In this document: one piece after another, positions 1-12,219 of the stretch
Layout: each line of letters begins with the position of its first letter
Position numbering within the stretch: position 1 is the stretch's first letter
Assembly (NCBI GenBank): GCA_002270565.1
Contig: NQMI01000037.1
Coordinates: forward strand, 129,637 to 193,636
DNA length: 64,000 bases
Reading direction: 5' to 3'
From: Stenocarpella maydis
Taxonomy: Eukaryota > Ascomycota > Sordariomycetes > Diaporthales > Diaporthaceae
Notes under the pieces: model-generated
What the model was told of the DNA's origin: nothing
Seen by the model: the letters and a program-made list of their open reading frames with translations, nothing else
Databases searched by the model: none
Program-made: the position numbers and the translations under genes

Positions 1-81
1 AATGATGAGAGGCTGCTGACGACTAGCCCATCCCATCTTCTCATTCGCTACCAAATCACCTCTCGTTCTCCATAGTTCATC

Positions 82-1647
82 ATGAGGTCTTCCCTGTTGT
101 TGGCGTCCGGCGCTGCTGCCGCAGCCGTAGATCTGAAGCTCGGTGGCCGTGCGACGAACACATCCACGGCTTATCTCGCCCGTATGGCTGATACCCATAT
201 TCGCAAGGGTATCGAGTTGGACTTTGGTTACACAAGTCAGTACTTAGACCCCAAGAATCTCAGTGACCCCAGATATTGTGTATGATTCAGTAGAACTGAT
301 ATGCTGACACTAATTCAGACGCTGTCATCTACCGGGGGCTCGAGCTGGCATACGAGGTCACTAAGAATGATTCCATTGCCGATGCATACGAGAAGCAGAT
401 GTCCATCATCAACGAGGACGGCTCGATCAAGGAGTACGAATACGACTGTGTGTTTACCCCGAATTTGTGTCGATCCCCCAACGACTTGCGATAACTTTGC
501 TAACATCAATCAAGTCTACTCCCTTGATGAGTACCGTTTTGGCATGAGTGCTCTTTGGTGGTACAATAGGACCGGCGAGGAGAAGTACAAGACCGCGGCC
601 GATGGCATCCGTGGCATGCTCGACAGGCACCCGCGTACGCCGTCAGGTGGAGTAAGCATTTGCCACGCATCTTGTTTCTCTCCCTGAAACACAAACGTCT
701 CCTGTCTAGCAAGCTACTTGTTACGTGGCTCAGATAACCAGATAGGCTATGGACCAATTGTGTCCGGATATTCCTCCCTCCGCCAGAACAACAATAAGCC
801 AACCCTTGCTTGTTTCCTTGGCTAATAATTATCTCAGTTCTGGCACCGTGCTCCTATTTACGAGAACCAAATGTGGCTGGATGGTATCTTCATGGCCGAT
901 TCATTCTACGCGCAGTACACAAGCCTCTTTGACAAAGATAACACCACTGCCTGGGATGATATCGTCTTGCAATTCGACAACATCGAAAAGCACACCCGCA
1001 ACCACACGACAAACCTGCTCGTGCATGGGTACGACGAGTCCAAGAAGGCCATCTGGGCCGACCCTGAGACGGGCGCGGCTCCCCTGGTGTGGAGCCGTGC
1101 CGTCGGGTGGTACATGGTCTCCCTGCTCGAGACCATCCCCCTGATCCCCGAGTCCCACGAGGGCAAGAAGAAGCTCACCGGCTACTTCCAGAGCCTGGCC
1201 GAGGGTATTATCAAGGCCCAGGATGCCGCCACCAGCGGCTGGTGGCTGATCATGGATTTCCCCGGCCGCGAGAAGAACTATATCGAGTCCTCCGCTAGCG
1301 CCATGTTCACCTACAGCCTCCTCAGGGGCGTCAGGGCCGGACTCATCGATGCTGAGACCTATCTGGAGCCAGCACAGAAGGCGTACCAGTCTTTGGTGAA
1401 CAACTTCGTTGTTGAAAATGACGATGGCACCCTGGACTGGGAAGGCACCGTTCTCGTCGGCTCTCTTAACAGCAACGCTACCTTCGAGGTGAGTTCACTA
1501 ATCCAAGTGGTCGAACGAATCATGAGAGCTGTTGCAAGACCATGCTAACCAGAAACGCAGTACTACACGTCTATTGCGCTTTCTCCTGACGACTACAAAG
1601 GAGTCGGACCTTTCATGTATGCATCTTACGAGATGGAGATCTTGTAA
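82..1647 (+). CDS. GH105 unsaturated rhamnogalacturonyl hydrolase, secreted
   Basis: Five exons (82-235, 319-447, 515-651, 838-1488, 1561-1647) give 385 residues. A short hydrophobic Ala-rich N-terminus looks like a signal peptide. Exon 4 carries the family core: FWHRAPIY, then MWLDGIFMADSFYAQY at about residues 152-167, whose Asp155 matches the general acid/base Asp of YteR-type enzymes, then WSRAVGWYM. The family (GH105, GH88-like alpha/alpha barrel) removes unsaturated galacturonic acid from rhamnogalacturonan oligomers made by pectate/RG lyases, by hydration of the enol ether. The length fits the family. Intron 3 (652-837, 186 nt) is long for this gene but its removal restores GG-FWHR. 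The last exon ends ASYEMEIL. The neighbour downstream is a decayed secreted peptidase, so this end may be an extracellular-nutrition region. Specificity for RG over other unsaturated uronides is inferred. Confidence 0.9.
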
Positions 1648-3299
1648 ACCGGTCAAAAATATGGTCTCTAATAGGCGGAGCGGCTATCGGCATTCCTGTA
1701 TATATTCCACTAGTATGAGCTGTATATCTCCTTGAATATGAAGATAGCGGGTCCCCTGCCCAGGTGTGCATCTGCAATGGTGTGACGGAAACCCCATAAT
1801 TAGACGCATGATTTGAAGTGCTCCGTGAGAAATGTAGACCCGCAAAGGTTGCAATATCCCATATCCAGATGAACATGGGTGTAGTGCTAAAGAAAATCCC
1901 AAGGTACAACCTCAGCATGAACCCCTCTCACCTTACCATTCTCTCAGGGTGGCTTTGTGCAGAATAGGATGTAGACATCAGTGCGTGGATCCACTCTGAG
2001 ATATTTACCGAGAAACAACCGAAACGTGACTGCTGGATATGAATATTCGAGCTTACGCCTAGGGACAACTTCAAGCCCAGAGACTTTTACTATATTTCCA
2101 GATAAGGAGAACCCGATATCAAGTAGCAAAATTAATAAAATAAGTTGCTCGTATTAATATCTCTGCTGTCTGGGCGATGGGATCCCACTCGACGAGGTTC
2201 CCGTTATTGAGTGAGCTGGCTTTATTAATCAGACTGCCACATAAGGCTGAGCAAGCGTCATTTTATAGAGAAGCGCATACTGACCGCAGGTAGAACTCGA
2301 AACTCGACAACGCGAAGTTGGAACCGTCTGGGTATGTATCGGGTATGTTTACCGTTATGTCAACGGGCCGTTGAGGGGGATAGGGACCAAAGTGCTTGGG
2401 TCCTCGAGCCGAGCTCGTCCTTCCAACCCAGGAGGAAATCATCACAACTGAGTCCTTCATCTCAGTCCCTGGAGCTCTGTGATGTGTTGACAAAGCCGGC
2501 TGGTCTCGTGTCAGCGGCTCGGTTCTGGCTGGGAAGGGTTGACCGGAAGCAAGCTGGCAACTTGACAAGACTTGGCCAGGGGAGGCATCAAGTATCACGG
2601 GCCCGGCAGTCAGTGGAAGGTGTGAATGAGCCAGTTGTCCGGGTCCGCTCATCCCGTGCGAGTTCATGTCGCTTATACAAGTAGGGTAGGGTTTTGCATC
2701 TGACTGCATCCCTGCATCAGACGTGGAAGGCCCATGGCCAAAACAATGTCGATTTCCCAGTGCGCAGGGTCAGGTGAAAAGTCGGAAATATTGTGGTATA
2801 GCGGGAGTATACATCTGTTGATGGATGTGCAGTGCTGGACCGAGGTATGCATAGGTCACTTTTTTTGTTATACCTGGGATCGCAAAATGCTCTCCGCCTC
2901 GTTTGCTCTGACGGTGCTTGTGACAGTGGCACTTAAACAATCGTCGGCAGGAAGAAGACCTTCTGACCCGGGTCAGGTAGGGCCCGGCGCGCGATTTCTG
3001 ACCGGCACAACGTATCTAATCATCTGGATATCAACTGCACGCGCACATAATCTTTGTTCCAAGAACATCTCGCCTGGGCAGTACGTGGATAAGAGGACGT
3101 CGATACCAAGCGGGACCAGCCAGCCGCGCACGAGTCGGAGATTCACTTTTGAGGTTCTTTTAGGCCTCATCGGTCTGGCGAGCTTGTACCACCCGACGAC
3201 AAGAGGCTTGTCGCACTTGCTCTTTCACTGCTCTCACCACCGACACAACATTCGCTCTCCCTATGGTGCTTTCCCCCGACCAGACGACGCCTTCAGGTT
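1648..3299. other. Intergenic, no gene recognised
   Basis: The stretch follows the GH105 stop. ORFs on both strands are short and resemble no family. A long plus-frame opening from 2734 runs into the peptidase relic, but its first part has no protein-like features and is probably upstream DNA. Confidence 0.5.
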
Positions 3300-5046
3300 T
3301 CGACCTTGCACCATTGCCACACGTCCACCGCCATTGGACAACAACAGCCGTGAAGCTAGCTGGGCCAAGTTATTTGGCCCGAACCCAGGACATTGGAGCT
3401 GGGGTAACAGCACGGCTAGCACCTCTGGGGACCCTTACGCGGGGCGTGGCATATTCCTCTGTGGATATCTCCATGTGCCACTCGACTACAAGAACGTGTC
3501 TGGTACCCGTATCACTCGTCTAGCGGTGACAAAGCTCCAGGTCTCTGGACTCGCCCGCACACATGCATTTTCACCTCCGGCCGTTCTCAAGCCGGGAGGG
3601 CCAGGCGGCAGCGGTATCCGTTTTGTCTGGGCGACGGGAGAGCTGCTAACAGAGCGCTTCTCACACTCCCAATTCGATGCCTTTGGATGGGATCCCGGGG
3701 GGTAAACACGACCCAGCCAGCCATAGCGTGCTACCCCTACGATGTCGACAGGAACAGCTGGTCAGCCTTGACAGGCCAGTACCGCGAGCAGCATTCTGAC
3801 CCTGAGACGCAGCTGAGAATGACGCATGTGATGAACAGCGTGACCTTCCATGCTTGTTGCAAAAAGGCGTGACGACCTCGGGCGCTTTATGACCACGACA
3901 CTGGTTGTCGGGGATCTGGAGGAGATCAGAAAAGCCCTGGGATAGGACGAATTGACCGGATATCCAGTGTCGTATGGGACAAGCATCGGGCAGACCTATG
4001 CGAACATGTTCCCAGATAGTGTCGGTCGGATCATATTGGACGGTACGGAATATGTCCGCGATCATCGGCTGCCTCTCCTTCACTCTCAGTACAGTCGCGC
4101 TGACTATACAAGGGCTGGACCGCCCTCGACAGCGTGACAGATGCATTCCGTAACGGCTTCCTAGGCGAGTGTCTGAACGCTGGCCGCAGCACTGTGCACT
4201 TGCACGGCCACATGGTGGGAAAGCAGTGGTTCTGAAGGATTTGGAACAGCGCATCAAAGCACTGGTCACCGGTCTTATCAGAGACGCGATCCCCGGCTAC
4301 ACTGAAAATAGCGGTCCTTCTCTGGTCACTTATTCCACTCTCGTGGGCGCAATCTACGGATCCTTGTATAATGCAAGGAGCTGGCTGGCTCTGGCTGAGA
4401 TGCTCCATGAGCTCGAAGCTGGAAATTCGACATTGGCTGCAGCTTTCCTTGAGCTATCGGCTTGGGAACACAACCCGACTGTGCCTCGGCTGCCTTCCCC
4501 CAGGCCTTTGACGGAGGAGCTGGAGTATTTGGTCATTTGTGGCGATGCATTCGACGCACCGGCGCAGGGGCTTGCAAGGCCAGTACTCTTGAACAGAATC
4601 TACATGTGGCGGGGTCAATAAACTCCGTGATTTTATCCACTTTCCCTCTATGGGCCATATCTAGGTATCCTGGCATGGTCTAGATGGTCCTCGCTCTGGG
4701 CAAATATGACGTCCCGGAGCTTCATCGCGGGCAATTCCCGCTTCTCGGCCGTCTTTCCATGTCGCCACTTTCCCACCTACTGGCCAGATGTGGCTGAAGC
4801 CTACCGAGGACCACTAAACAACACTTTGAAGAACCCTGTTTTGCTCATCAGGGAGACCTATGATCCTGCAACTCATATGAGGAACGGCAGGCGACTGGCG
4901 GCAGAGATGGGCAAGAATGCCAGACTCATCGCTCGCATTCGTCTCGTGACCTGTCTAACTGTACAGAAGCTCTGGCGAAGGCTTTCATATTGAATGGAAT
5001 CCTCCCTGAGGACCCAGAAACGGCATGCTATGCTAACAAGAAGCCG
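3300..5046 (+). pseudogene. S33 alpha/beta-hydrolase peptidase (tripeptidyl aminopeptidase-like) relic
   Basis: Segments of a fungal S33/TAP-like secreted peptidase occur in the right order but in different frames. An N-terminal part has VPLDY and the oxyanion motif PGGPGGSG (about 3590-3615), then WDP. A part starts VNTTQPAIACYP. The nucleophile elbow VSYGTS is followed by YANMFPDSVGRIILDG (about 3967-4040). A helical middle part (about 4130-4590) follows. The TAP-like C-terminal part has FPTYWPDVAEAY, NPVLLI and the Asp-containing YDPAT (about 4770-4870), and the end is ILPEDPETACYAN. Breaks seen: a frameshift in the G run at about 3695, another near an A run at about 3862, an in-frame TAG at about 3943, and later shifts around 4080 and 4600. 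At least four lesions make a working enzyme unlikely. Two sit in homopolymers and could be base-calling errors. Confidence 0.75.
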
Positions 5047-5982
5047 TGCCTTGTATGATATCACGGACAACATTGAAGGAGGTCTCGGTCATGATAGTGG
5101 CTCAGGATCCGGTTGCCGCTTGGAAAGAACACGTTTTAGAGCTAGGCAGGCGATAGCCCTGGCTGCTAAAAGACAGCGGTGAGCTTCGCGTATCAAAGTC
5201 AAATTATGATCGCGACGATTTGTGGTCTGATTGTTTTGCAGGCATCGATACACAACCTCTTGGGCAGCAAACACTTTCCAGCTGCTGGGTCATCAGCCCC
5301 CATTCCAAGATGCGGCCGCGACCACACTCGAACGTACAAGACGGCGGGACTGCGTAACCTGAATTTGTATAATATATATATGCGGTGCACCGGAAGCTTC
5401 TACCTGTGACATGTTGTTCTGGTCAAGTGATTTCGGTGCACGGCAGCGGGCTGGAGCGAGACAAATTTGAGCCAAGGTCTTACGGCCTGAAGCAGCCCAC
5501 ACCGCCGTTGTTACCGCCGCAGTGACCGCCTTCGGCTATACATGTTATGTTTGTGGCTACCAGAGGCGGGACTGACGTTGCCCACAGTCATTCTATCTCA
5601 ATGTGGATGGGACAGAAATGTAATGTAATGGAAAAATGCTGCAGAACCCCCATTTAGGCCGATATATCTGTAATCTCCCTTTTAATACCAAAAGCAAATG
5701 GACTGGATGCGATGGATATATAAAAAGAAGTGGTGGACCAGATCTTCCAATGGTTTCTCTGCACATTCTCATGTATGTTCTCCATCTGGGCAGTTCAACC
5801 CAGCAATATCACATGGATCTCGAGAAAAACGCCCTCAACCCACTACCGCACGATCAGCTAGAACCACAGACGCTTTGTGACTTCATTATGCCCACATACC
5901 AGCCATCACAAGCACAGGAGAGCTACCGATGCTACTTTGACTTTGTCCGCGGTTAGGAAACCCGATTCTTTGCATCTCCTAA
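5047..5982. other. Intergenic, possible decayed tail of the peptidase region
   Basis: Just after the peptidase relic one plus frame stays open for a short stretch (about 5180-5350), but no family is recognised. Nothing else can be supported up to the fragment at 5983. Confidence 0.35.
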
Positions 5983-6276
5983 GACGGGGGGCCACGAGCT
6001 AACAAGAGCCTTTTCCAACCAGACTTCGACATTGACGGTGGCGACGTTTCCCTACAGGCCGTCCATGTCGTCGAGACGGCAAAGCGATACGCCGCCGCGT
6101 ACGGCGACACAGAGGATGTTTTGATGAGGGAGGCCGCCCAGAAGTACCGAAGCACCGAGCATAGGGGCCGGGAGTTCAGGTTTTACGGAGCAATCATAAA
6201 CCAGCTGAAATACCCTCTGTCAGAAGAGATCATCAAGCACATGGAGAGAAGAGAGAGGAGGAGACGCCGCCACTGA
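5983..6276 (+). pseudogene. Orphan coding-like fragment, family unknown
   Basis: The frame is open from after a TAA at 5980 to a TGA at 6274-6276. From about 6013 the translation is protein-like: an acidic start (DFDIDGGDVSL), a run compatible with amphipathic helices (VVETAKRYAAAYGD, LMREAAQKYR) and an Arg-rich end. There is no ATG near the beginning, and upstream sequence in the other frames is interrupted. It could be the last exon of a gene whose front is lost or not recognised. I do not recognise the family. Confidence 0.3.
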
Positions 6277-8528
6277 AGAGCATCTCGCCTTTGCGTAGTG
6301 TGAGCTCGCTCCTTGAAGGGTTCGGCGAGCCGGGATTTGGGTGGGTGATCACGGACGAGAATGATGATAAACTACCCTCGCGGGGCTTTTGATACACCAT
6401 TCGCTGGAGAATGTACAATATTCTGAGTTGGTACCGTCCAGATTTGTTTATTCTGTTCAATATCTGGTTCTCTGAATGTCCATGGAAGATAAAAGCGACT
6501 GCAAACCTGCAATCTTCAGACGCGGCGTAGAAGTACCTATTGTGGTACACCGTGTCCAGATCTTCCGTGGGTGCAGTTATAAGCTAATCTCCCTGGTCAA
6601 TGAGTTGGTCGGTGTCATTACATTTTTGCGCCACCGAGTCCCTGCCCGTGAGGAACAACTCGAGCCCTGAAACTGGTGGGGATGCCAAACTTGAAGTTGT
6701 TTCCGCAACAAACCGCAAGTGATTCCTGAATTGCAGGCACGTTCAACTGGCTTTTAAGCAGGGACGATTGCTTTGATTTTAAATAATCTATTACGGTCCA
6801 AAATTCTCAAGCCACAGACAGCGAGTCAAAATTGCCTTGTGTCTACATGCTTCTACATAGCTGTCACATAAGGGCGCTCTACGGCCCTACGCAGTACGTA
6901 CCAAGACTAGTTACCAAAAGTGCGGAGTGCGAAGTCTGACATCGAGCTTTAGTGTGATATCGCTCTTACCGATCAACATCGCCTACTACAACCAAGTGCT
7001 CTCCATAGACGCCGAAAATTGTGGGCTTGGCGGCCTTGCTACATACCTAAGTATGTATGTAATAGAGCTTGGTTAAACATATATCCATCCATACATACCT
7101 ATTGATCATCGCTGGGATTTGTCTACTTCGAGGAACACCCTGCTACCGTCGTAATAATGTACATGGCGTACGGGGCCTTCAGCCTGGCTTCTATGGTCAC
7201 AACGCAAACGACACTGACCAATGTCGACCTGAAACCCCGTCGCCGGTCGGCTTAATCGGTGAGCTCATCTCGTTGATCATCGCAGCATCGAACCTCGGCC
7301 GCGCAGCGTGGGCTTCTGTATACATATATTGTTTTTTTATGTTGTTTCGCAGGCAGACTCGCGCCCAGGAATGGAAATTTGTTTGGCCGTTCAAGTGGCG
7401 CGTCAATAATAACCGCCTACGCACTTTCAGATGACTATGTGTTCTGCTCGCCGCCCTACAAGGACCCAAGTCTTCTTTCTCTAGGAACACTGCTAAGTGA
7501 GGCAGCCATTTGACGCATGTGCACAACTCGGGTGACACCTCATGCACCCCGCCCAAGAGGTTGAGATTGTGAAACAGCTCGATGTACTCAATGGTATTTC
7601 AAAGACCAGTCTTAAAAAGACCTCGTTTCTGCGGCGCCCCAATTGAACCATGGTTGGAATAGCGGCTGGGTGGGAGAAAGAGATTGTACTTTATGCGGAA
7701 AACTTTAAGGCAGACCAGCGCAGCGCGTTATCATCCGAGCGAACCCTGACCTCCACCGTTGTTGGCGCCGTGCGTGGCAGGCCGGGACCAGGTTCAGCTC
7801 CGAGTGGCCGAAGAGAAACAAGTCATATACCTGGTGACGGGTGTCAAAGTCGCAGAAGGCCACCGTTATTTCTAATTCGAAATCCGGAAAAATAGATCTG
7901 TTCTCTTTCGAACCAGAGGTCTCTCATGCTTATAGGATGCGTGCTGTTTGCTGGTCTCGTCGAAAAGATACTGCACAAATTGTACCGTTCTGAGGAGGAC
8001 TCGTAGCTTGTGCCTTGTATACAAGAAAATGCCATGAAGGGACTGGAGCAGACTGGGCGTAATAAATCACTAGTGACCCTGCTTAGTACGGTCAGCGTGC
8101 TGAGGAGACTTGATCTTGGAATATATTTGTGAAAAGCTAGGAACTGCCCCTTCGGAATCCTGACACTGCTGTAGCTACAAGACAAGCGCCGGCTCCACCA
8201 ATTTCCGGACTCCGGCAGAACAGCTGCTTTCAAGCACAAAATGTAACATCCTACGCACCCAGGAAACTTCCTGCAAGCCCAGCATCAAATTACTGATTCT
8301 TCTGCCGGACAATTTCAACGATTGAGTACATGTACAAGTAGAGTACGGCTTGCGGGAAAAATCATGGTTGATGTCTCTGTATTGCAGGCAATGGAGCTCA
8401 CACACTGGGCCCTAACCGCCAGCCGATTAGATAGTGTGGCTGGGAGGCGGATACACCAGTCCAGATGACCTCCAGGTTGAGAGGATATCTCATACCCCAT
8501 TGGTGGTATTGTGGAACCATGGACAACA
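6277..8528. other. Intergenic, no gene recognised
   Basis: Only short, non-protein-like ORFs are present on either strand. The last part is the downstream flank of OLA1, which is transcribed leftwards. Confidence 0.5.
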
Positions 8529-10012
8529 TCAGCTCTTGGCCGCGCCGGCCTTGATGTGCAACACGTCTCCATCCTGGACAACGTAGTCCTTGCCTTTTGT
8601 CGCAATCTTACCGCTCGACTTCAATTCCGCCTCGGAACCCAGCTCCTTTAGAGCTGTGAAAGGGTAAACAAGGGCTTGGATGAAAGTCTTTTCGAAGTCT
8701 GTGTGGATCACACCAGCTGCCTGAGGTGCCTTGGTTCCGTTTCGGATGGTCCATTGCCTCACTTCGTCGGAGCCGACCGTGAAGAAGCTGCCCAGATCCA
8801 GAACCTTGCGCATCGCAATGATGATCTTGGGCAGGGCAGACTCAGCACCGACATTCTTGCACTCTTCTAGGGCAGCCTCCTCCGTCTCGAACTGAGTCAA
8901 GCGCTCCTCGAACGAAACGGAAACAGGGATGATGGGGTCGCCTGCGGCATGCTCCTTGCACCACTCCGCAACCTTGGGGAGATGCTTGTTCTTTTTCCGG
9001 ATGTAGTCCTTCTCAGAGAGGTTGACCAGGTAGACGACGGGCTTGGCGCTAAGAAGGAAGAGCGGGTTGATGACCTCAATCTGTTGACCTTGTCAGCGTC
9101 CATCGTCGAAAAAGGACTGCAGTTGAACATGAATCAATGTGTATGTAGCGTATCAGACGTATTTTCATCTCAGTATGCACTCTAGCGTTAATTGGTGAGG
9201 CATTCGACGAGCTGGGATTAGATCAGGCGCTATGGCCTTTTGTCATCATGTAGATGTGCTGGAGGGAGAGGGGAGAGCGTGGACCAAGAAACAGGGTTCT
9301 GTTCTTACCTCCTTGGGGCCCCAGTTGCCCTTGCGGACATCCTTGCCGTCCTGCAACCAAGCCAGGATCTTCTCTATCGTCTCCTGTTCCTCCCTGGCCT
9401 TCTTCTGCTCAAGACTCTGACCGCCTTGGCGGGTCTTCTTCTTTTGCATCTCGAGGGCCTTCTCGACGAATTCAATGTCCTTCAACCTGAGCTCCTCGGC
9501 AATGATATCGAGGTCACGGGTGGGGTTGACATCTCCCTCGACGTGGATGATCTCGGCGTCGTCGAAACAACGGACGACCTGGAAGATGGCATCGACGGCA
9601 CGAATATGCGACAAGAAAGCGTTGCCCAGACCAGCGCCAGTGGAGGCGCCACGGGTCAGACCTGCAATGTCGTAGACGGTCAAGTTGGCCGGGACCCTCG
9701 ACTTGGGCTGGAACTTTTCGCACAACCAGTCATATCGGTCATCGGGGACGATGACACGGGCCTCTTCAGGCTCGATGGTGGCATAGGGGAAGTTGGCAGG
9801 GTTGCCCAGGTGGCACTTAGTGATGGCCTGGAAGAGGGTGGATTTGCCGACGTTTGCAAGGCCGACCTGATAGACAGTCAGAGGCGGCCTGAGGATGCAG
9901 ATGGTCGGGTTGGGGCAGGGGCGGCAGGAGGGCTCACGATTCCGCTCTTCAGGTTGTTGCCAGGACGGCCGAGAAGAATCTTCTTCTCCTCGACAGCCTT
10001 CTTGGGAGGCAT
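8529..10012 (-). CDS. OLA1: Obg-like ATPase 1 (YchF/OLA1 family)
   Basis: Three exons on the minus strand (10012-9938, 9866-9309, 9080-8529) give 394 residues, the usual length. The start is MPPKKAVEEKK, typical of fungal OLA1. An in-frame opening extends further 5' but into an A-rich leader. The first splice restores the P-loop GLANVGKS (about residues 27-34). DIAGL is the G3 motif. NLSEKD replaces the canonical NKxD, the signature that makes this group prefer ATP over GTP. The coiled-coil helical insertion (EKALEMQKKKTRQGG region) and the C-terminal TGS domain (ending DGDVLHIK) are present. OLA1 is a cytosolic ribosome-associated ATPase linked to translation and stress responses. It is divergent from the PPPDE gene across 1.39 kb. 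Intron 2 is 228 nt. Confidence 0.96.
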
Positions 10013-10220
10013 TTTCCTCTTCTTTGCGTAGTGACGGGTGCGAGTGTAGGCGAGGGTGCAGCTTAGCACGAGGGGTGGTTGAAAAGCAGAGCTAGCTGCG
10101 TGCAAGGAAAACTGTCGAGTGATAGAAGAGAAAAGGTGCGGGGGCCGCAGGAGAGACGTGGTCGCGACTTGGACGGGCTGTTTCCAGCCCAGCGCGGCGA
10201 CCTCTGGCGCCCAAGACCCG

Positions 10221-10251
<31 letters not shown>

Positions 10252-11402
10252 GGTTTCTTTGGAGAAGAGAGTGTGTGATACTCGAAGAAATACTGATGCC
10301 GATTCCCGAGTTCCTCACCGGTCTTGTCGGGTCAGTTGTGAGGGATTGTGCGGTTGGGGAGAGGGCGGAAGATTGCTCTCCTGCTCGACAGCTCAAAAAT
10401 TTGCAGCTGTCTTACTCGCCTTGCTTCCAAGTTCTTATTTATTAGGCGGGGCAGCGAGCGGGCGAGGCTTTGGTGACCCTTACCCGTTTCCCAATTTTTT
10501 TTTGAGAGAAACGGCCGGCGAACGGCAAAACCACAGCGCCGACGCAGGTAGTGCACCGTAGTAGCGTACTATGTATCTGCACTACACTAAATAGTGTACG
10601 TACGTGGATACGGTGGATACGGCGGGCCTGGTGGGCGCCCGTCAAGTACACTACACTATGCTGATACGGAGACAGAGCTGCAGCCCCGCTAATGATTGCC
10701 TTGAACCGAGCTCCCTCTCTCTGGGGAACCTTGAAATTCGACATGGGGCCGTTGCTAAATGCAGACAGGCCGTCTCATTTGGCGTCGCAGGGCGTGCACA
10801 AGTACAAGCCCAGGCGAGTGGAGGATCCCCCAGCCTCGGACAACACACTAGTGTGCTAGACTCGCAACGAACAGCTATGCACGCAGGCGGGCATCCAGCA
10901 AGTTATGTCATGCGGCGGGAGGCGGCGGGAGGCGGCGGGAAATCAAAGCACGCCAACGGCTAACCGTCGATTAACAGTCAGCAGCAGTAGTGACCCAAAT
11001 CTCGCACCCTAAAGGGCCTCCTTACTCGGTCGCCTTGTCCTTTGTCCTCACAATCACTCGTGAGCCACCTGGCCACCAACACCACCGGGCTCACCAAAGC
11101 GGTCGCAGTGGTTTCGAAGGACGAACCCTTACTCCGGTCCCCTGTTTCACCCACGAGACAGCCCTCGACCCTCTCAACCGCCCCATTACAGACTCAACAG
11201 TTGACCTTCGTTTATTACTTACTACTACTCACTGCACATATGGCAGCCTAACCTTGACCGAAGCGTCACTCTGCCGATCTTGGCCCTTAACCGCCTGCTG
11301 GGAACCACATACGCCCCACCAACCATCACCTACCTACATCGCATTCCGCCTCTGCCCGCAGCCATCGACCTCGCCAAAATCCACATACAAAATCAAGTCA
11401 AG
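10013..11402. promoter_or_regulatory. Shared divergent promoter region of OLA1 and the PPPDE gene
   Basis: This 1.39-kb spacer lies between the two start codons. It holds a 28-nt T run at 10224-10251, a second short T run near 10495, a GGCGGGA triplet repeat near 10915-10940, and several ACTACACTA/ACTAGTGT-like words (about 10575, 10650, 10846). The last 400 bases before 11403 are C/A-rich and probably the 5' leader of the PPPDE gene. No protein-coding gene is seen. Confidence 0.5.
10224..10251. promoter_or_regulatory. 28-nt poly(dA:dT) tract upstream of OLA1
   Basis: There is an uninterrupted T run on the plus strand (A on the OLA1 coding strand), about 212 bases before the OLA1 ATG. Such tracts exclude nucleosomes in fungal promoters; that role here is inferred from position. 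Confidence 0.45.
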
Positions 11403-12219
11403 ATGGCTCCACGAAAGTCATCCTCGAAATCAGCCAGGTCGCACCGCTCGACCTTGTCGCTGCAGAAGACCGAGATCGTCATTCATGTCTACGACCTCCT
11501 GCCGGTACGCCCTGCTGCTTCCCCAACGCACCCCTCCCACCCCCTCCTCCGCGCTCTAGGGTCCCAAGTCTGACATAGACCAGCCGGGCAGATTCTCCTC
11601 GTTCCTCTGGGCCATCGGAACCTCACTCTTGCACAGCGGCGTCGTTATCAACGGCAGGGAATATGCATATGGAGGCCACGATAAGAGAGGCGTCACCGGT
11701 GTGTATTGGACGAAGCCGAAGACCTTACCACCGGGTGGCACCTTCAAGCACGAGATCCTCCAGGGCTTCACATTGTCACCGCAGAACGAGATCGATGCAA
11801 TCATACACGAGGTCTCCCAAGAGTTCCAGGGCACGTCATACAATCTCCTCACAAAGAACTGCAACCACTTTACGGCACACCTCTGCCAGAGGTTGACGGG
11901 GAGGCCCGGCCCCGGATGGCTGAACAGGGCCGCGAGCATCGGGGTCGCGCTTCCATGCATAGTACCAAGGGACTGGATCGAGCCCCCAGAGTACGATACT
12001 GCCGACGGCGAACTGCTTGACGAGAATTCAGATGAGAGGTCTAGGATGCTGCGGACGTCCAGCGAGCGACCGAGGCTTGTCGATCTTCGAGGTAAGGACA
12101 ACGATGCCGCAGCCTTGAATCTTGACGAAGGGAGTTCTGAGGACGAGAATCGCGAGGAAGAGAGGAGGAGGCGCCAGCAACAGCAGCAGCAGTTGCATCA
12201 ACAGCCGCAGCAGCGGTAG
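11403..12219 (+). CDS. PPPDE/DeSI-type thiol isopeptidase
   Basis: Two exons (11403-11504 and 11584-12219) give 245 residues. The PPPDE domain covers about residues 23-165. The presumed catalytic His is in IVIHVYDLLP (His28) and the Cys in TKNCNHF (Cys127); between them lie EYAYGGH and GTSYNLLT. The splice joins DLLP to PGRFSSFLW, as expected for the fold. Family members (DeSI-1/DESI2, fungal homologues) are papain-like deubiquitinase or deSUMOylase candidates. The C-terminal 80 residues are acidic then Glu/Arg/Gln-rich with a polyglutamine stretch (about 12175-12216), likely disordered. It is divergent from OLA1. The substrate (ubiquitin, SUMO or other) cannot be told from sequence. Confidence 0.9.

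Noticed and set aside
2734..3705. Long plus-strand ORF of 323 codons taken as a complete gene
   Set aside because: Only its last third matches the S33 family. The front has no conserved features, and the frame ends at the homopolymer break.
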